DNA from: CAZWRN01 sp964446685
GTDB lineage: Bacteria; Patescibacteriota; Microgenomatia; Daviesbacterales; UBA10151
DNA: 64,000 nt
Assembly: GCA_964446685.1 (NCBI GenBank)
Contig: CAYUPO010000005.1
Location: 1-64,000 of the forward strand
Direction: 5' to 3'
The stretch's first letter is position 1. Every line of letters begins with the position of its first letter. The translations under genes were made by a program, and so were the position numbers. The notes beneath the pieces are model-generated. The model had not been told where the DNA came from. It ran no database searches and saw nothing but the letters and a program-made list of their open reading frames with translations. Shown here piece after piece: positions 15,807 through 24,093 of this stretch.

Positions 15807-16396
15807 AGTATTTGTTTCGATTTAACGCGCAACACTGCTGATAATGCAACATGTTTTTTCGGATTATATTCTAAGATAGTGACCTCTTCAACTATACCTT
15901 TTTCCCAAATTTTAATAGTTTCAATCATTCCCTGCACTCCAAACTCAGTGGGTAGCACTTCACCAAATGTCATTTTCTCATCTGAAGTAAAAATTGGTTC
16001 CACTAATTTACCTTTAACAAAATAATCTCTTAACTCAGCTAAACTAACACCTGAATCGACCTCCAAAAGGACCTGATCAATACCCATTGATCCAATGACA
16101 AATTTTCCTTTAATACCACTAATTTTAATAATATGAGTTCGGTTTTTGATGACCAGACACTCTATATTTTTACCTTTTTTAGGCGGTTCAATAGTATCAT
16201 ATCCAAGTAACTTATAAGGGATATTCAGTTCAAAACACAGATCTAGCACCTGCTGAAGTTCTTTCTGATTGGTGGCAATATAAAAAGCATCCGCTAAAAC
16301 ATCCAGTTTACGGCCAGTATGATAATGCAAACTTTCATTTAGTTTAACCCTGGCTTCTCCTAATTCATTTTGTAACAAATTATATTTATGTTTCAT
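15803..16396 (-). CDS. Truncated MurB-like protein (FAD-binding domain relic)
   Basis: A 197-residue protein resembling only the first two-thirds of MurB (about 300 residues, UDP-MurNAc synthesis). LHYHTGRKLDVLADAFYIAT matches the start of the FAD-binding domain, and LLEVDSGVSLAELRDYFVKG matches the AGAGVxLxxLV segment. The FAD loop GGGSN is replaced by LGYDTIE, the GIPGxVGG segment is replaced by GEVLPTEFGVQG, and the C-terminal catalytic domain is missing. It lies between murE and the murF-like gene with an ATGA overlap. It could be a pseudo-enzyme kept for complex formation, or a different PCMH-fold protein; I favour the former with moderate certainty. Confidence 0.6.
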   Translation of the reverse strand: MKHKYNLLQNELGEARVKLNESLHYHTGRKLDVLADAFYIATNQKELQQVLDLCFELNIPYKLLGYDTIEPPKKGKNIECLVIKNRTHIIKISGIKGKFVIGSMGIDQVLLEVDSGVSLAELRDYFVKGKLVEPIFTSDEKMTFGEVLPTEFGVQGMIETIKIWEKGIVEEVTILEYNPKKHVALSAVLRVKSKQIL

Positions 16397-16449
16397 TGAT
16401 TATTAAAAGGCAGTTATTATGAAGACCCCACCTGCGTGAGTAATTCAGT

Positions 16450-17661
16450 TTAGTGTTTTAAAGCTTTTTTCACTGCTTCATGATCTGACCATGGAGTTTC
16501 TGTTTTTCCATCATAATTCAGACTTTTTTCATGTCCTTTACCAAAAATCCCCACCACATCTCCTTTTTTAGCCAAGGAATTAATGGCAAATTCAATAGCC
16601 TTTTGTCTGTCTCCTTCAATAAAAACATTTTTCCCCAGCTCACCGCCTTTTTTTTGGGCTCCTTCTAGAATCTGAGCATTAATTTTCTCCAGCTCACCCC
16701 GCGGATCTTCAGCTGTTATAACACTTAAATCAGCTAATTGCGCCGATATTCCTCCCATTAAGCCTCTTTTTTCCACATCTCTGGCGCCAGCAGATCCAAA
16801 AACCGCAATCAGCTTACCTTTTGTTTTAGGACGTAAAGCTTTCAGAGACTGCTCTAAAGCAAAAGGGGTGTGGGCAAAATCAACATATATTTTAATACCT
16901 TTATCATTTGGAACATCATTCATCCGGCCCTCCAAAGTATTAAATGATTCCAATGCCGATTTAATAGTCTTTGAATCAATTCCCAGATTAACTGCTGCAG
17001 CTGCTGCTGCCAAAGCATTTTGCAAATTATATTCTCCGGGTAAAGACAGTTTTAAAGGAAACTTCAGGGGATGAAAATCCGCCTGTTTCGTCAATCCAAA
17101 ACTAACAACTTTACCTGAAGTAAGCTTCTTAAGCCGGTCGAAATGTTTCTCGGCATGGTTTAAAACCGCTACTCTGACATTTTTTATCAAAGTTGCTTTG
17201 GCTTTAAAATAATTTTCCCAATTTCCGTGATAATCCAGATGTTCATGAGTAATATTGGTGATAACCCCAATATCAAATTTGACCCCCCAGGCTCTGAACT
17301 GATCTAACCCATGTGAAGTCACTTCCAACACCAGATATTGCTGATTCTGAGTTTTTGCCAGCTTTATAAACTTCTGTAACAGCATCGGATCCGGATTAGT
17401 AACATGAAACCCGGTATCATAACTTTTTCCGGCGATCTCAGCATTAATGGTAGATACCATCGAAACCGCTTTTCCAGCTGATTTTAGAATCTGATAAATC
17501 ATATTGACAGTGGTCGTCTTACCGTCAGTTCCAGTGACACCAATCACAGTCATTTTTTTGGAAGGAAAGCCATAGATTAGATTGGCTAAAACAGCCGTCG
17601 GAAGATGTCTAAATAAATTGATGGCCTTTTGTGGAATAACTTTGCGAACTAGCCTTTTCAT
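16450..17661 (-). CDS. murE: MurE-type Mur ligase lacking the N-terminal domain
   Basis: ATP-dependent ligase adding the third stem-peptide residue to UDP-MurNAc-dipeptide. The 403 residues show an intact P-loop GVTGTDGKTTT (41-51), TNPDP (88-92), VTSHGLDQFRAWGVKFD (114-130), NITHEHLDYHG (136-146) and YFKAKATLI with the Lys that is normally carbamylated. The C-terminal specificity loop is AEDPRGE (317-323); the Arg of the DNPR-type motif favours diaminopimelate over lysine, by family analogy. The usual first domain (about 90 residues, UDP binding) is absent: the P-loop begins at residue 41. In this cluster it is the only Mur ligase with a sound ATP site. Confidence 0.85.
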   Translation of the reverse strand: MKRLVRKVIPQKAINLFRHLPTAVLANLIYGFPSKKMTVIGVTGTDGKTTTVNMIYQILKSAGKAVSMVSTINAEIAGKSYDTGFHVTNPDPMLLQKFIKLAKTQNQQYLVLEVTSHGLDQFRAWGVKFDIGVITNITHEHLDYHGNWENYFKAKATLIKNVRVAVLNHAEKHFDRLKKLTSGKVVSFGLTKQADFHPLKFPLKLSLPGEYNLQNALAAAAAAVNLGIDSKTIKSALESFNTLEGRMNDVPNDKGIKIYVDFAHTPFALEQSLKALRPKTKGKLIAVFGSAGARDVEKRGLMGGISAQLADLSVITAEDPRGELEKINAQILEGAQKKGGELGKNVFIEGDRQKAIEFAINSLAKKGDVVGIFGKGHEKSLNYDGKTETPWSDHEAVKKALKH

Positions 17662-17675
17662 TAATTACCCTATAG

Positions 17676-17705
17676 TTGAAATTTTAATCCCTCTGCTCGT
17701 ATAAT
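17676..17705 (+). promoter_or_regulatory. Promoter of the 17719 gene
   Basis: TTGAAA (17676-17681), an 18-base spacer and TATAAT (17700-17705). The -10 box ends 13 bases before the ATG, so the 5' leader is only about 6-8 bases, too short for an SD. The murE start lies on the other side of this 57-base divergent spacer. Confidence 0.6.
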
Positions 17706-17718
17706 ATCATAGAATTAC

Positions 17719-18423
17719 ATGAGTAAACATAAAGAAACTCCATCTATTTTCTATCAAAGAACAGGGATTTTGTCTACAACAACAAATGTGGATACAGCAA
17801 AAGCCAAAAAATTTATGAAATTGTCTGCCTTAGGTAGAAATATAGTAATTACAGATTCTAAAAATATTCCTGATGCAGAACAATCACGAGTTGGTGATGA
17901 TGTTTTAGCCTGGAAGACATTTGCTCCTGAATTTGAAGGATTTAAACAAGCAGTAGGTGGCAATAAATATAGACAGGTTATCAAAAGTCCAACCGCATAC
18001 GAGATTCAAATAAATGATCAGGAGATTGGTAAATCTGTTGGAAAAAGCAATTATAGTGATTCGGATGAATATCAAAAAAAATTCTTAGATATTCTAAACC
18101 AAACTGTTAGGATAGGTGTATTAACTTGCTTGACCTCAGAAAAGTTGGGTCTAGGACATATATTTGCATATGGTTTATATGTAGGATACTTTCAAAGGCG
18201 AATGTTAGAAGGCAGTCCAATTCTCCAACCTCATGATTTAGTCGGAATTCCATTAATGAATATTATGGGAAATATTATAATTCCAATGCTAATGGACACC
18301 GGATCTCCTCAAAGAGATTGGAAAGAAGCTGTATTACCTATGATTCCTATTGATCGCTGGCTTTCAGGATCAGGTTATTTATTTACAAAAGGAAGAAATT
18401 TAATAGTACCGTCAACCAGTTAA
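17719..18423 (+). CDS. Hypothetical protein on the opposite strand within the dcw cluster
   Basis: A 234-residue protein with no family I recognise. The N-terminal half is polar (about 1-120). Residues about 128-205 are more hydrophobic (VRIGVLTCLTSEKLGLGHIFAYGLYVGYF, LVGIPLMNIMGNIIIPMLM) but broken by polar residues, so membrane insertion is uncertain. It is the only plus-strand gene inside the cluster, diverging from murE and converging on ftsI with two bases between the stops. It has its own strong promoter. Its location is odd for an unrelated gene, but no function can be assigned. Confidence 0.7.
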   Translation: MSKHKETPSIFYQRTGILSTTTNVDTAKAKKFMKLSALGRNIVITDSKNIPDAEQSRVGDDVLAWKTFAPEFEGFKQAVGGNKYRQVIKSPTAYEIQINDQEIGKSVGKSNYSDSDEYQKKFLDILNQTVRIGVLTCLTSEKLGLGHIFAYGLYVGYFQRRMLEGSPILQPHDLVGIPLMNIMGNIIIPMLMDTGSPQRDWKEAVLPMIPIDRWLSGSGYLFTKGRNLIVPSTS

Positions 18424-18425
18424 CT

Positions 18426-20258
18426 TCATTGCCCTGTCGGGGCAATTCCGTAGTATGTAAATAAATCCTTGGTAATATCAAAAAAAGTCGGGGCAGCTGT
18501 ATCTGCTCCGTAAATTGAACTGGTTGGCTGATCATATCTGACCAGCATCACAAATTTTGGATCATCAGCCGGCGCAAATCCGACAAAAGAGGCGATTGTT
18601 TTAGTTGCATCATAATGACCCGCCACTGGAATCTGGGCTGTGCCTGTTTTACCGGCTATCCGGTAATCCTGCACTCCGGCTTTTTTCTTATAAAACTGTG
18701 CTTCACCTTTATCAACCGCCTGCACCATCATTTCTGTCACTTTTTTAGCCGCTTCCTCTGATATTGGATTACCAACCACCCGTGGTTTGATCTCAGTTGT
18801 CTGCTGACCGTCACTAATGATATTTACCACATGAGGTTCCATCATGATCCCTCCATTGGCAATTGAGCTGACGGCCCGTACCAGCTGCAAACCAGTAACA
18901 GAAATACCCTGTCCAAATGAGGCAGTAGCCAGATCTATCTCTTTCCAGTCTTTCAGGGGTCTCATATCCGGTGACTGTTCATCTTGTAAATCAACTCCGG
19001 TGACATTACCAAACCCAAATTTTTCAATATAGTCAAACATTTTTTCAGTTCCCATTTTACGCGAAATATACACCATACCCGTATTATCAGAGTGAATAAT
19101 GACATCAGTCATTGATGGATTGTCCATATATTTATTATTCCAAGTCTTGATTACATAGTTAGCAACCGGCAATGGACCGCTGCAAATATCACAAACTGTT
19201 TCCGGAGTCACCAACCCCTCATTAATGCCTGCTGCCATCACCAGCACTTTAAAAGTCGAACCAGGTTCATATGCATCAGCAGTCAGAGGATTCCGGTAAC
19301 TTTGCCGCGGATATAGCCAGGATCTGGCCGGATCATAACTTGGAAGTGACGCCATTGCCACAATTGCTCCACTACGGGGATCCATCACAATAGCTGACAC
19401 CCCTTTTGCTCCATATTTTTGCAGACCTTTCTCCAGTGATGATTCCACCATTCGCTGAATCGCCCGGTCAATATGCAACTTAAGTGTTTTTCCCGGTTTT
19501 GTCTCTTTGGAGGAAAATTCACCGATCAAAATTGGCAACCCTAAAGCATCCTTTTCCTGCACTAACTGCCCATTTTTCCCCTTTAATTCACCATTGTAGT
19601 ACCCTTCCAGACCAAAATACCCGATATCTTCACCATATTCATCAGATCCCACATAACCTGTTATATGAGCTGAAGAAGAGCCCTCCGGATAAAATCTTTT
19701 AGTGCTGTTATCAAAACCCAAACCTTTGAGGGATAATCCTTCCAGTTTCTTTTTTAGTGAGTTATCAACTTTCCGGTTTAAATTAACCCAATACAGATTT
19801 TTGGTGAGCAAATTGAATAAATAATCCTGCCTTTGATTTATCTCTAGTTTTTCTTCTTCTGGTGTTGCAGCGATAGTGGAAGTCTGAGTCGCCATTTTTG
19901 TATCTTCTTCTTTGAATATCTGAGATAGTTTTATAGCAAAATCTTTTTTATATTTAACGACTTTTTCCATGTCCTGAGCATCTGGTGTCTCCGGATTTAA
20001 TTTAGTCTGAGGCACTAACTGTTCATTTATTATTCTCGGCTGAGCATAAAGCAAATAAGCCGGTTCACTAGTCACCAAGGCTGAACCATCAGAATATAAA
20101 ATCTCCCCCCTTGGAGCAATTGTCTCCTTGGTTAAAAATCTTTGTCCCTCAGCTTTAGCAGTTAACATATCATTTTGAATAACCTGCCAGAAAAAAAGCC
20201 GCAAAAGAATAACTACGAAAAAACCCAGATAAAGCAGTTTAATAACTTGAAATCGCAT
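18426..20258 (-). CDS. ftsI: Division-specific transpeptidase FtsI (PBP3-like, class B PBP)
   Basis: Crosslinks septal peptidoglycan. The 610 residues: a short cytosolic start, one membrane segment (about 8-26), a PBP dimer domain beginning IAPRGEILYSDGS (47-59) and the transpeptidase domain with all three motifs: STFK (334-337, catalytic Ser334), SDN (390-392) and KTGT (537-540). It is downstream of ftsL and mraZ, the standard place for ftsI. The stop is two bases from the convergent gene, and the codons for IAPTGQ at the end encode a short hairpin (18429-18445). Apparently fully active. Confidence 0.94.
   Translation of the reverse strand: MRFQVIKLLYLGFFVVILLRLFFWQVIQNDMLTAKAEGQRFLTKETIAPRGEILYSDGSALVTSEPAYLLYAQPRIINEQLVPQTKLNPETPDAQDMEKVVKYKKDFAIKLSQIFKEEDTKMATQTSTIAATPEEEKLEINQRQDYLFNLLTKNLYWVNLNRKVDNSLKKKLEGLSLKGLGFDNSTKRFYPEGSSSAHITGYVGSDEYGEDIGYFGLEGYYNGELKGKNGQLVQEKDALGLPILIGEFSSKETKPGKTLKLHIDRAIQRMVESSLEKGLQKYGAKGVSAIVMDPRSGAIVAMASLPSYDPARSWLYPRQSYRNPLTADAYEPGSTFKVLVMAAGINEGLVTPETVCDICSGPLPVANYVIKTWNNKYMDNPSMTDVIIHSDNTGMVYISRKMGTEKMFDYIEKFGFGNVTGVDLQDEQSPDMRPLKDWKEIDLATASFGQGISVTGLQLVRAVSSIANGGIMMEPHVVNIISDGQQTTEIKPRVVGNPISEEAAKKVTEMMVQAVDKGEAQFYKKKAGVQDYRIAGKTGTAQIPVAGHYDATKTIASFVGFAPADDPKFVMLVRYDQPTSSIYGADTAAPTFFDITKDLFTYYGIAPTGQ
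18429..18445. terminator. Hairpin at the convergent gene ends (weak)
   Basis: TTGCCC (18429-18434) and GGGCAA (18440-18445) form a 6-bp GC-rich stem over the ftsI C-terminal codons, right at the convergence of ftsI with the 17719 gene. No T-run follows on either strand, so a role in termination is only a guess. Confidence 0.25.
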
Positions 20259-20277
20259 AGATATTTATATCTCTCAA

Positions 20278-20361
20278 CCGTCATTCCCCTGAAAAGGGGA
20301 ATCTATAATAACAACCATCTACGGTGATTTGTATAGATTCCTGCTTTCGCAGGAATGACAA
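20278..20361. repeat. Paired palindromic repeat of the GTCATTCC...GGAATCTATA type
   Basis: Left unit about 20280-20308 (TTCCCCT/AGGGGAA stem at 20284-20301) and right unit about 20330-20359 (ATTCCTGC 20337-20344 / GCAGGAAT 20349-20356), in opposite orientation, so the outer parts can pair as one long stem. This second repeat family resembles palindromes common in many bacterial genomes (GTCATTCC..GCGAAAGC..GGAATC). It fills the ftsI-ftsL spacer (20259-20400). Confidence 0.8.
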
Positions 20362-20400
20362 TGTGATGGTAAAGCTTAGTGATATTGTACCAAAGAATAA

Positions 20401-20715
20401 TTAATGATTAAGAGCCAGACCGGCATCTTTGACGTATTCTATTTTTTGAATTTTGCCAAAACCCAGAGATTTGGAAGATTTCTCTACCTGTGTCAAAGAT
20501 TTCTTTTCAGCAATCTTTTTTTCCAGGAGGTCATTTTCCAATTCTAAGGCTGACTTGGTAGTTTCAAGCTGGGCAATCTGTTCTCCTACAGTTGCCAGTC
20601 TGTTCATTGACCAGATAGTTAAAACTGTACCAAACAAAACCAGTAGCACAAAAAACAGGATAATTTGATATTTGAGTTTCGGACTTAAACTAATTTGTGA
20701 CAGTAGAGAGATCAT
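20401..20715 (-). CDS. ftsL: FtsL/DivIC-like septum protein
   Basis: Small bitopic divisome component that bridges FtsQ and FtsW/FtsI. From the ATG at 20715 it has 104 residues: a short cytosolic start, one membrane segment (about 17-35, IILFFVLLVLFGTVLTIWS) and a coiled coil (about 40-75, VGEQIAQLETTKSALELEND, LLEKKIAEKK). A longer frame reaches 20775, but that would lie deep inside mraZ; the ATG at 20715 overlaps the mraZ end by 26 bases, which suggests coupling. Called by topology and its place directly before ftsI; the family has little sequence identity. Confidence 0.75.
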   Translation of the reverse strand: MISLLSQISLSPKLKYQIILFFVLLVLFGTVLTIWSMNRLATVGEQIAQLETTKSALELENDLLEKKIAEKKSLTQVEKSSKSLGFGKIQKIEYVKDAGLALNH

Positions 20716-21094
20716 AATTAAGCACTTTCTGGTATTGGTTTGGTTCCCATATTTCAAAATGGTCGCCTGTTCCAACTATTAAAATTTGCTCTTTTAATTT
20801 TGCTCTTACAATCATTGTCTCAGGGATAATAAATCGTCCCTGTCCGTCGAGAACGCAGATTTCAGCTGAAGAAAAAAATTTCCGTCTCTCTCTTCTGCCT
20901 GTAGTACTTGTCAGGTCCTCTGCCAGTCTTTTACCAGCTTCGACCCCCCATTTATCAGAATTAAATCCCCATAATCCACCATCAAACCCCTCAATTAAAT
21001 AAATTACCCCATCCTTCACCTCTTGCCTGAACTTTTTTGGTAGTATTATCCGGTTTTTGCCTGAAAATGTAGTTATAAACTTTCCGAGGAACAT
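20690..21094 (-). CDS. mraZ: Transcriptional regulator MraZ
   Basis: AbrB-fold DNA-binding protein heading the dcw operon; in other bacteria it represses its own promoter. The 134 residues contain the two family repeats: the first as FSGKNRIILPKKFR (about 9-22, with SGKNR in place of the usual DxKGR) and the second as LDGQGRFIIPETM (about 87-99). The gene normally following it, rsmH, is absent here; ftsL overlaps its end instead. A triple 10-bp-spaced GG repeat lies on its promoter (see 21112-21153). Confidence 0.93.
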   Translation of the reverse strand: MFLGKFITTFSGKNRIILPKKFRQEVKDGVIYLIEGFDGGLWGFNSDKWGVEAGKRLAEDLTSTTGRRERRKFFSSAEICVLDGQGRFIIPETMIVRAKLKEQILIVGTGDHFEIWEPNQYQKVLNYDLSTVTN

Positions 21095-21111
21095 AATCTT
21101 CGGACAGTTTT

Positions 21112-21153
21112 ACCTTCTTTACCCATTTTGCACCATCGTGAAAAGAATGTCAA
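21112..21153 (-). promoter_or_regulatory. mraZ/dcw promoter with MraZ-box-like repeats
   Basis: Reading left: perfect TTGACA (21153-21148), a 17-base spacer and CAAAAT (21130-21125). Across the -10 region run TGGT (21135-21132), TGGG (21125-21122) and AGGT (21115-21112), each exactly 10 bases apart. Known MraZ operators are three TGGG-type repeats with about 10-bp period near the mraZ start, so this is a good autoregulation candidate. The mraZ ATG is at 21094. Confidence 0.55.
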
Positions 21154-21297
21154 CACAAATTGAACCCGAAACTGTGAAAAGAAATACTAAAGGATCTAAT
21201 TTTTTTACCACTAAATTTAATCGACAAACACATTAAACCCCAAATGCTGATTTATGGACGTGAATGCAAGAGCGACCGTTTAAAAGAGGAAAATAAC

Positions 21298-21570
21298 TCA
21301 TTTAACATTTCTACGCCAAATTTGACCTAAAATTTGTCCCAAAAAAACCCCGATAAATTCAATAAATATAATGGGTGTGAAATTGATATTTGTATCGGCA
21401 CACCCGTTAAAACATTTGGTAAAAGAGATAATAAAAGCAAATGGAATATATACTAAAACAGCAAATATACATGAGAGAATAAGTGAAACTTTTAATGAAA
21501 AATACCGTCTTAAAAAAACTGAAATAACAAAGAGAATAATCAACAAAAAACCATATATATGCTGATCCAT
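21298..21570 (-). CDS. Small membrane protein of unknown function
   Basis: A 90-residue protein with three predicted membrane segments (about 4-20, 27-50 and 64-84) and few charged residues; two Cys (KCFNGCAD) lie in the loop before the third. Its ATG overlaps the stop of the preceding gene (TAATG at 21570), which supports it as a real coupled gene rather than a chance frame. I recognise no family. The 203-base spacer to mraZ (21095-21297) holds the mraZ promoter and nothing else I can see. Confidence 0.6.
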   Translation of the reverse strand: MDQHIYGFLLIILFVISVFLRRYFSLKVSLILSCIFAVLVYIPFAFIISFTKCFNGCADTNINFTPIIFIEFIGVFLGQILGQIWRRNVK

Positions 21571-22493
21571 TATTTATCAACTAGTACTGCATAAATACCA
21601 GCACCTTTGCCTGGAGCGGACAGTTTATTTGATTCAACTTTAGTCTCCAACATCTCCCAGTTACCTGTTTTATCCTGATAAACTGCTAGTTTGGCATTTT
21701 GGGAAGGTGTTTCAAGTGTTTCAATACTGACATCTCCAGTTGAAATATCTTTAGCTGTTGGCACATTTAGAGCATAGACTTTACCAAAAAATGCTTTACC
21801 ATCAGGCAATTTTGGAGCAGCAGTTACATCATTAACAATAGCAAAGCCGGTAGTAGCCAGCTCAGTTTGCGGTGCTGTTGTTACATAATTAAAATGGCTG
21901 TCACCTGAAGTTATTTTACCTAAAGCAATATCTGGTTTTTGCAGATGCCAAGTTGTTGTCATTTTATAGATAGTTGTTACCTTGTCACCCCTTTTGTAAG
22001 GCTTAGTGATTTTCAGCAGCAATGTGCCATTTTCCACCTCTTTATCAAATACACAGTGCAATGTTGACATGGTATCTCCTTTGGAACAGGTTCCAAACAA
22101 AATCTCCTGGTCATATTCACTCTTTTTATCATTGGTATTCAAAGTCCCCTGCACACCACGGTCAATTTTATCTCCTTCAGCAGCCCCTTCAGCATCAGAA
22201 TTGACTACATCAGAAGCTGAAGCCTGATAAGCTAGTTCATAAGAAATCCCTTCATAAGACGATACACGGAAGATATTTAAATTAAGCGCATTGCCATCGC
22301 GTCTGGGAATAAGTAAAGCATAAGGACCTTCAGGATCAAAAGAAAGTTCAACTTCTTCGACTGGTAAGTTAGTAGGCACCCGATTTAACCACCAGTTAAT
22401 TCCCCAAACCATTCCACCTAATAAAAGCACTAAGACAACAACCAGGGCTAGGTTCACTTTGTTTGAAAAAAAGATTTTGAGTTTATCAATCAT
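21570..22493 (-). CDS. Membrane-anchored extracytoplasmic protein of unknown function
   Basis: The 307 residues consist of a short basic start, one membrane anchor (about 13-35, VNLALVVVLVLLLGGMVWGINWW) and a long Thr/Ala/Lys-rich outer part that looks beta-rich. Three Cys in the outer domain (two in GTCSKG and LHCVF) could form one disulfide. There is no catalytic motif and no family I recognise. It lies between glyQS and the small membrane gene and is coupled to the latter. An imperfect inverted repeat (TATTTTTCGA at 22502-22511 and TCGAAAAATA at 22565-22574) lies in the 81-base spacer before it and may end the glyQS transcript. Confidence 0.7.
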   Translation of the reverse strand: MIDKLKIFFSNKVNLALVVVLVLLLGGMVWGINWWLNRVPTNLPVEEVELSFDPEGPYALLIPRRDGNALNLNIFRVSSYEGISYELAYQASASDVVNSDAEGAAEGDKIDRGVQGTLNTNDKKSEYDQEILFGTCSKGDTMSTLHCVFDKEVENGTLLLKITKPYKRGDKVTTIYKMTTTWHLQKPDIALGKITSGDSHFNYVTTAPQTELATTGFAIVNDVTAAPKLPDGKAFFGKVYALNVPTAKDISTGDVSIETLETPSQNAKLAVYQDKTGNWEMLETKVESNKLSAPGKGAGIYAVLVDK

Positions 22494-22574
22494 ATCAACT
22501 ATATTTTTCGAACGAAGAGAGAAATTACATCTAATTTTACTTAGGGAATTTTCTCGCTTAACACTCGAAAAATA

Positions 22575-23966
22575 TTAAATTTTAGATTTCAGAAAACTTG
22601 TCAGATCACTTATCTTAACTCTTTCCTGAGTCGCACTGTCCCTGTCTCTGACAGTCACCGCTTCATCCTCAAGTGTATCAAAATCCACAGTAATACAAAA
22701 GGGTGTCCCAATCTCATCCTGTGCCGCATATCGTTTTCCAATATTTCCTCTGGCGTCCCAAGCCACAGTCATATCTTTTTTCAACAGGTTATACATTTCG
22801 CGAGCTTTATCAACCAATTCTGGTTTATTAGCCAAAAGTGGAAAAATAGCTGCTTTATAAGGAGCTAATTTGGGATTTAGTTTTAAAAATTCTCTTCCAT
22901 TATCACTGGTATATGCATCAACTAATACCATCAACATCAGGCGATTGATACCTACTGCGGGTTCAATTACATGCGGAATAACTTTTAGATTAGTTTCAGG
23001 ATCTATTATCGATAAATCTTTACCTGAATGTTTGATATGTTGTTTCAGATCATAATCAGTCCTATATGCCAGTCCCCAGAGCTCTTTAAAACCAAATGGG
23101 TATTGATACTCTAGATCTTCAGTCCTTTTGCTGTAAAAAGACCTTTCTTCATCAGTATGCGAGCGCCATCTTAGATTATCCGCTCTGACGCCCAGATTGG
23201 TTGTCACAAAGGCAAACATCGCTGTTTTCCAGGCTTCAAAAATCTCTTCCCAATTTTGTTTTTCCGGATCAAAGAAATATTCAATCTCTCCCTGTTCAAA
23301 CTCAATTGTTCTAAAAATAGAATTCCCCAAAGTAATTTCATTTCTAAAACTTTTTCCCAGTTGAGCAATTCCAAATGGTAATCTAACCCGTGAAGAATCT
23401 GTAACATTCTTAAAATTAATAAATATTCCCTGCGCAGTTTCTCCTCTTAAATAAGCTAATGATTGGTCACCTTCAACAATACCTAAATGAACTGGAAACA
23501 ATAAATTAAATTTACGAACCTCAGTCCAATCAACTTTGCCACATTTAGGACATTTGATTCCTTCCTTAGTAATTATTCCCCCTAATTGTTCCGGAGATAA
23601 TCCTTCTACTTTTTGATCTCTCTTTTCCTTTTCAAAAAAATCTTCAATAATATGATCTGCTCTAAATCGGGATTTACAGGTTTTACAATCCAACATGGCA
23701 TCCGAAAATCCAGCTGTATGTCCTGAAGCATCCCAGACTTTATGGGAAGAAATAATACTGGCATCAAGTCCAACAACATCGTCTCTTTGATGTACAAAGT
23801 TTTCCCACCAGGCATTTCGGACATTTCTTAAAAGTTCAGTTCCCATCGGTCCATAATCATAAGTATTGGCAACTCCTCCATAGATCTCAGATCCAGGGTA
23901 AATAAACCCTCTTCTTTTGGCGAGAGCCACTATTTTTTCCATTATATTTTGATTGTTATTATCCAT
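22575..23966 (-). CDS. glyQS: Glycyl-tRNA synthetase, single-chain class II (GlyQS type)
   Basis: Charges tRNA-Gly. The 463 residues show ANTYDYGPMGTELLRN (33-48) near motif 1, a zinc-type insert with CKTC (94-97) and CPKC (139-142), motif 2 RGETAQGIFINF (174-185) and a C-terminal anticodon-binding domain from about 350 (APYKAAIFPL). It is the alpha2 type shared with archaea, eukaryotes and many Gram-positives, not the alpha2-beta2 type. A T-box leader lies upstream (24094-24246), separated from the ATG by about 130 bases filled with palindromic repeats. It is therefore predicted to be induced when uncharged tRNA-Gly accumulates. Confidence 0.96.
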   Translation of the reverse strand: MDNNNQNIMEKIVALAKRRGFIYPGSEIYGGVANTYDYGPMGTELLRNVRNAWWENFVHQRDDVVGLDASIISSHKVWDASGHTAGFSDAMLDCKTCKSRFRADHIIEDFFEKEKRDQKVEGLSPEQLGGIITKEGIKCPKCGKVDWTEVRKFNLLFPVHLGIVEGDQSLAYLRGETAQGIFINFKNVTDSSRVRLPFGIAQLGKSFRNEITLGNSIFRTIEFEQGEIEYFFDPEKQNWEEIFEAWKTAMFAFVTTNLGVRADNLRWRSHTDEERSFYSKRTEDLEYQYPFGFKELWGLAYRTDYDLKQHIKHSGKDLSIIDPETNLKVIPHVIEPAVGINRLMLMVLVDAYTSDNGREFLKLNPKLAPYKAAIFPLLANKPELVDKAREMYNLLKKDMTVAWDARGNIGKRYAAQDEIGTPFCITVDFDTLEDEAVTVRDRDSATQERVKISDLTSFLKSKI

Positions 23967-23971
23967 ATTAT

Positions 23972-24045
23972 GCTTATCCTGAACGAAGTGAAGGATCTCT
24001 CGCGAATGCGAGGACTAGTCCTGAAACAAGTTCAGAGATGTTTCG
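23972..24045. repeat. Palindromic repeats between T-box terminator and glyQS
   Basis: ATCCT...AGGAT around 23977-23996 (type CCTGAACGAAGTGAAGGAT) and an inverted relative around 24012-24040 (AGTCCTGAAACAAGTTCAGAG), with CGCGAATGCG at 24001-24010 between. They resemble the other dispersed palindromes. They would form the distal leader of glyQS mRNA. Confidence 0.6.
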
Positions 24046-24093
24046 CTTCGCTCAACAAAAGACCTTTCTCATCATATCACTATTTTTTTGCAT

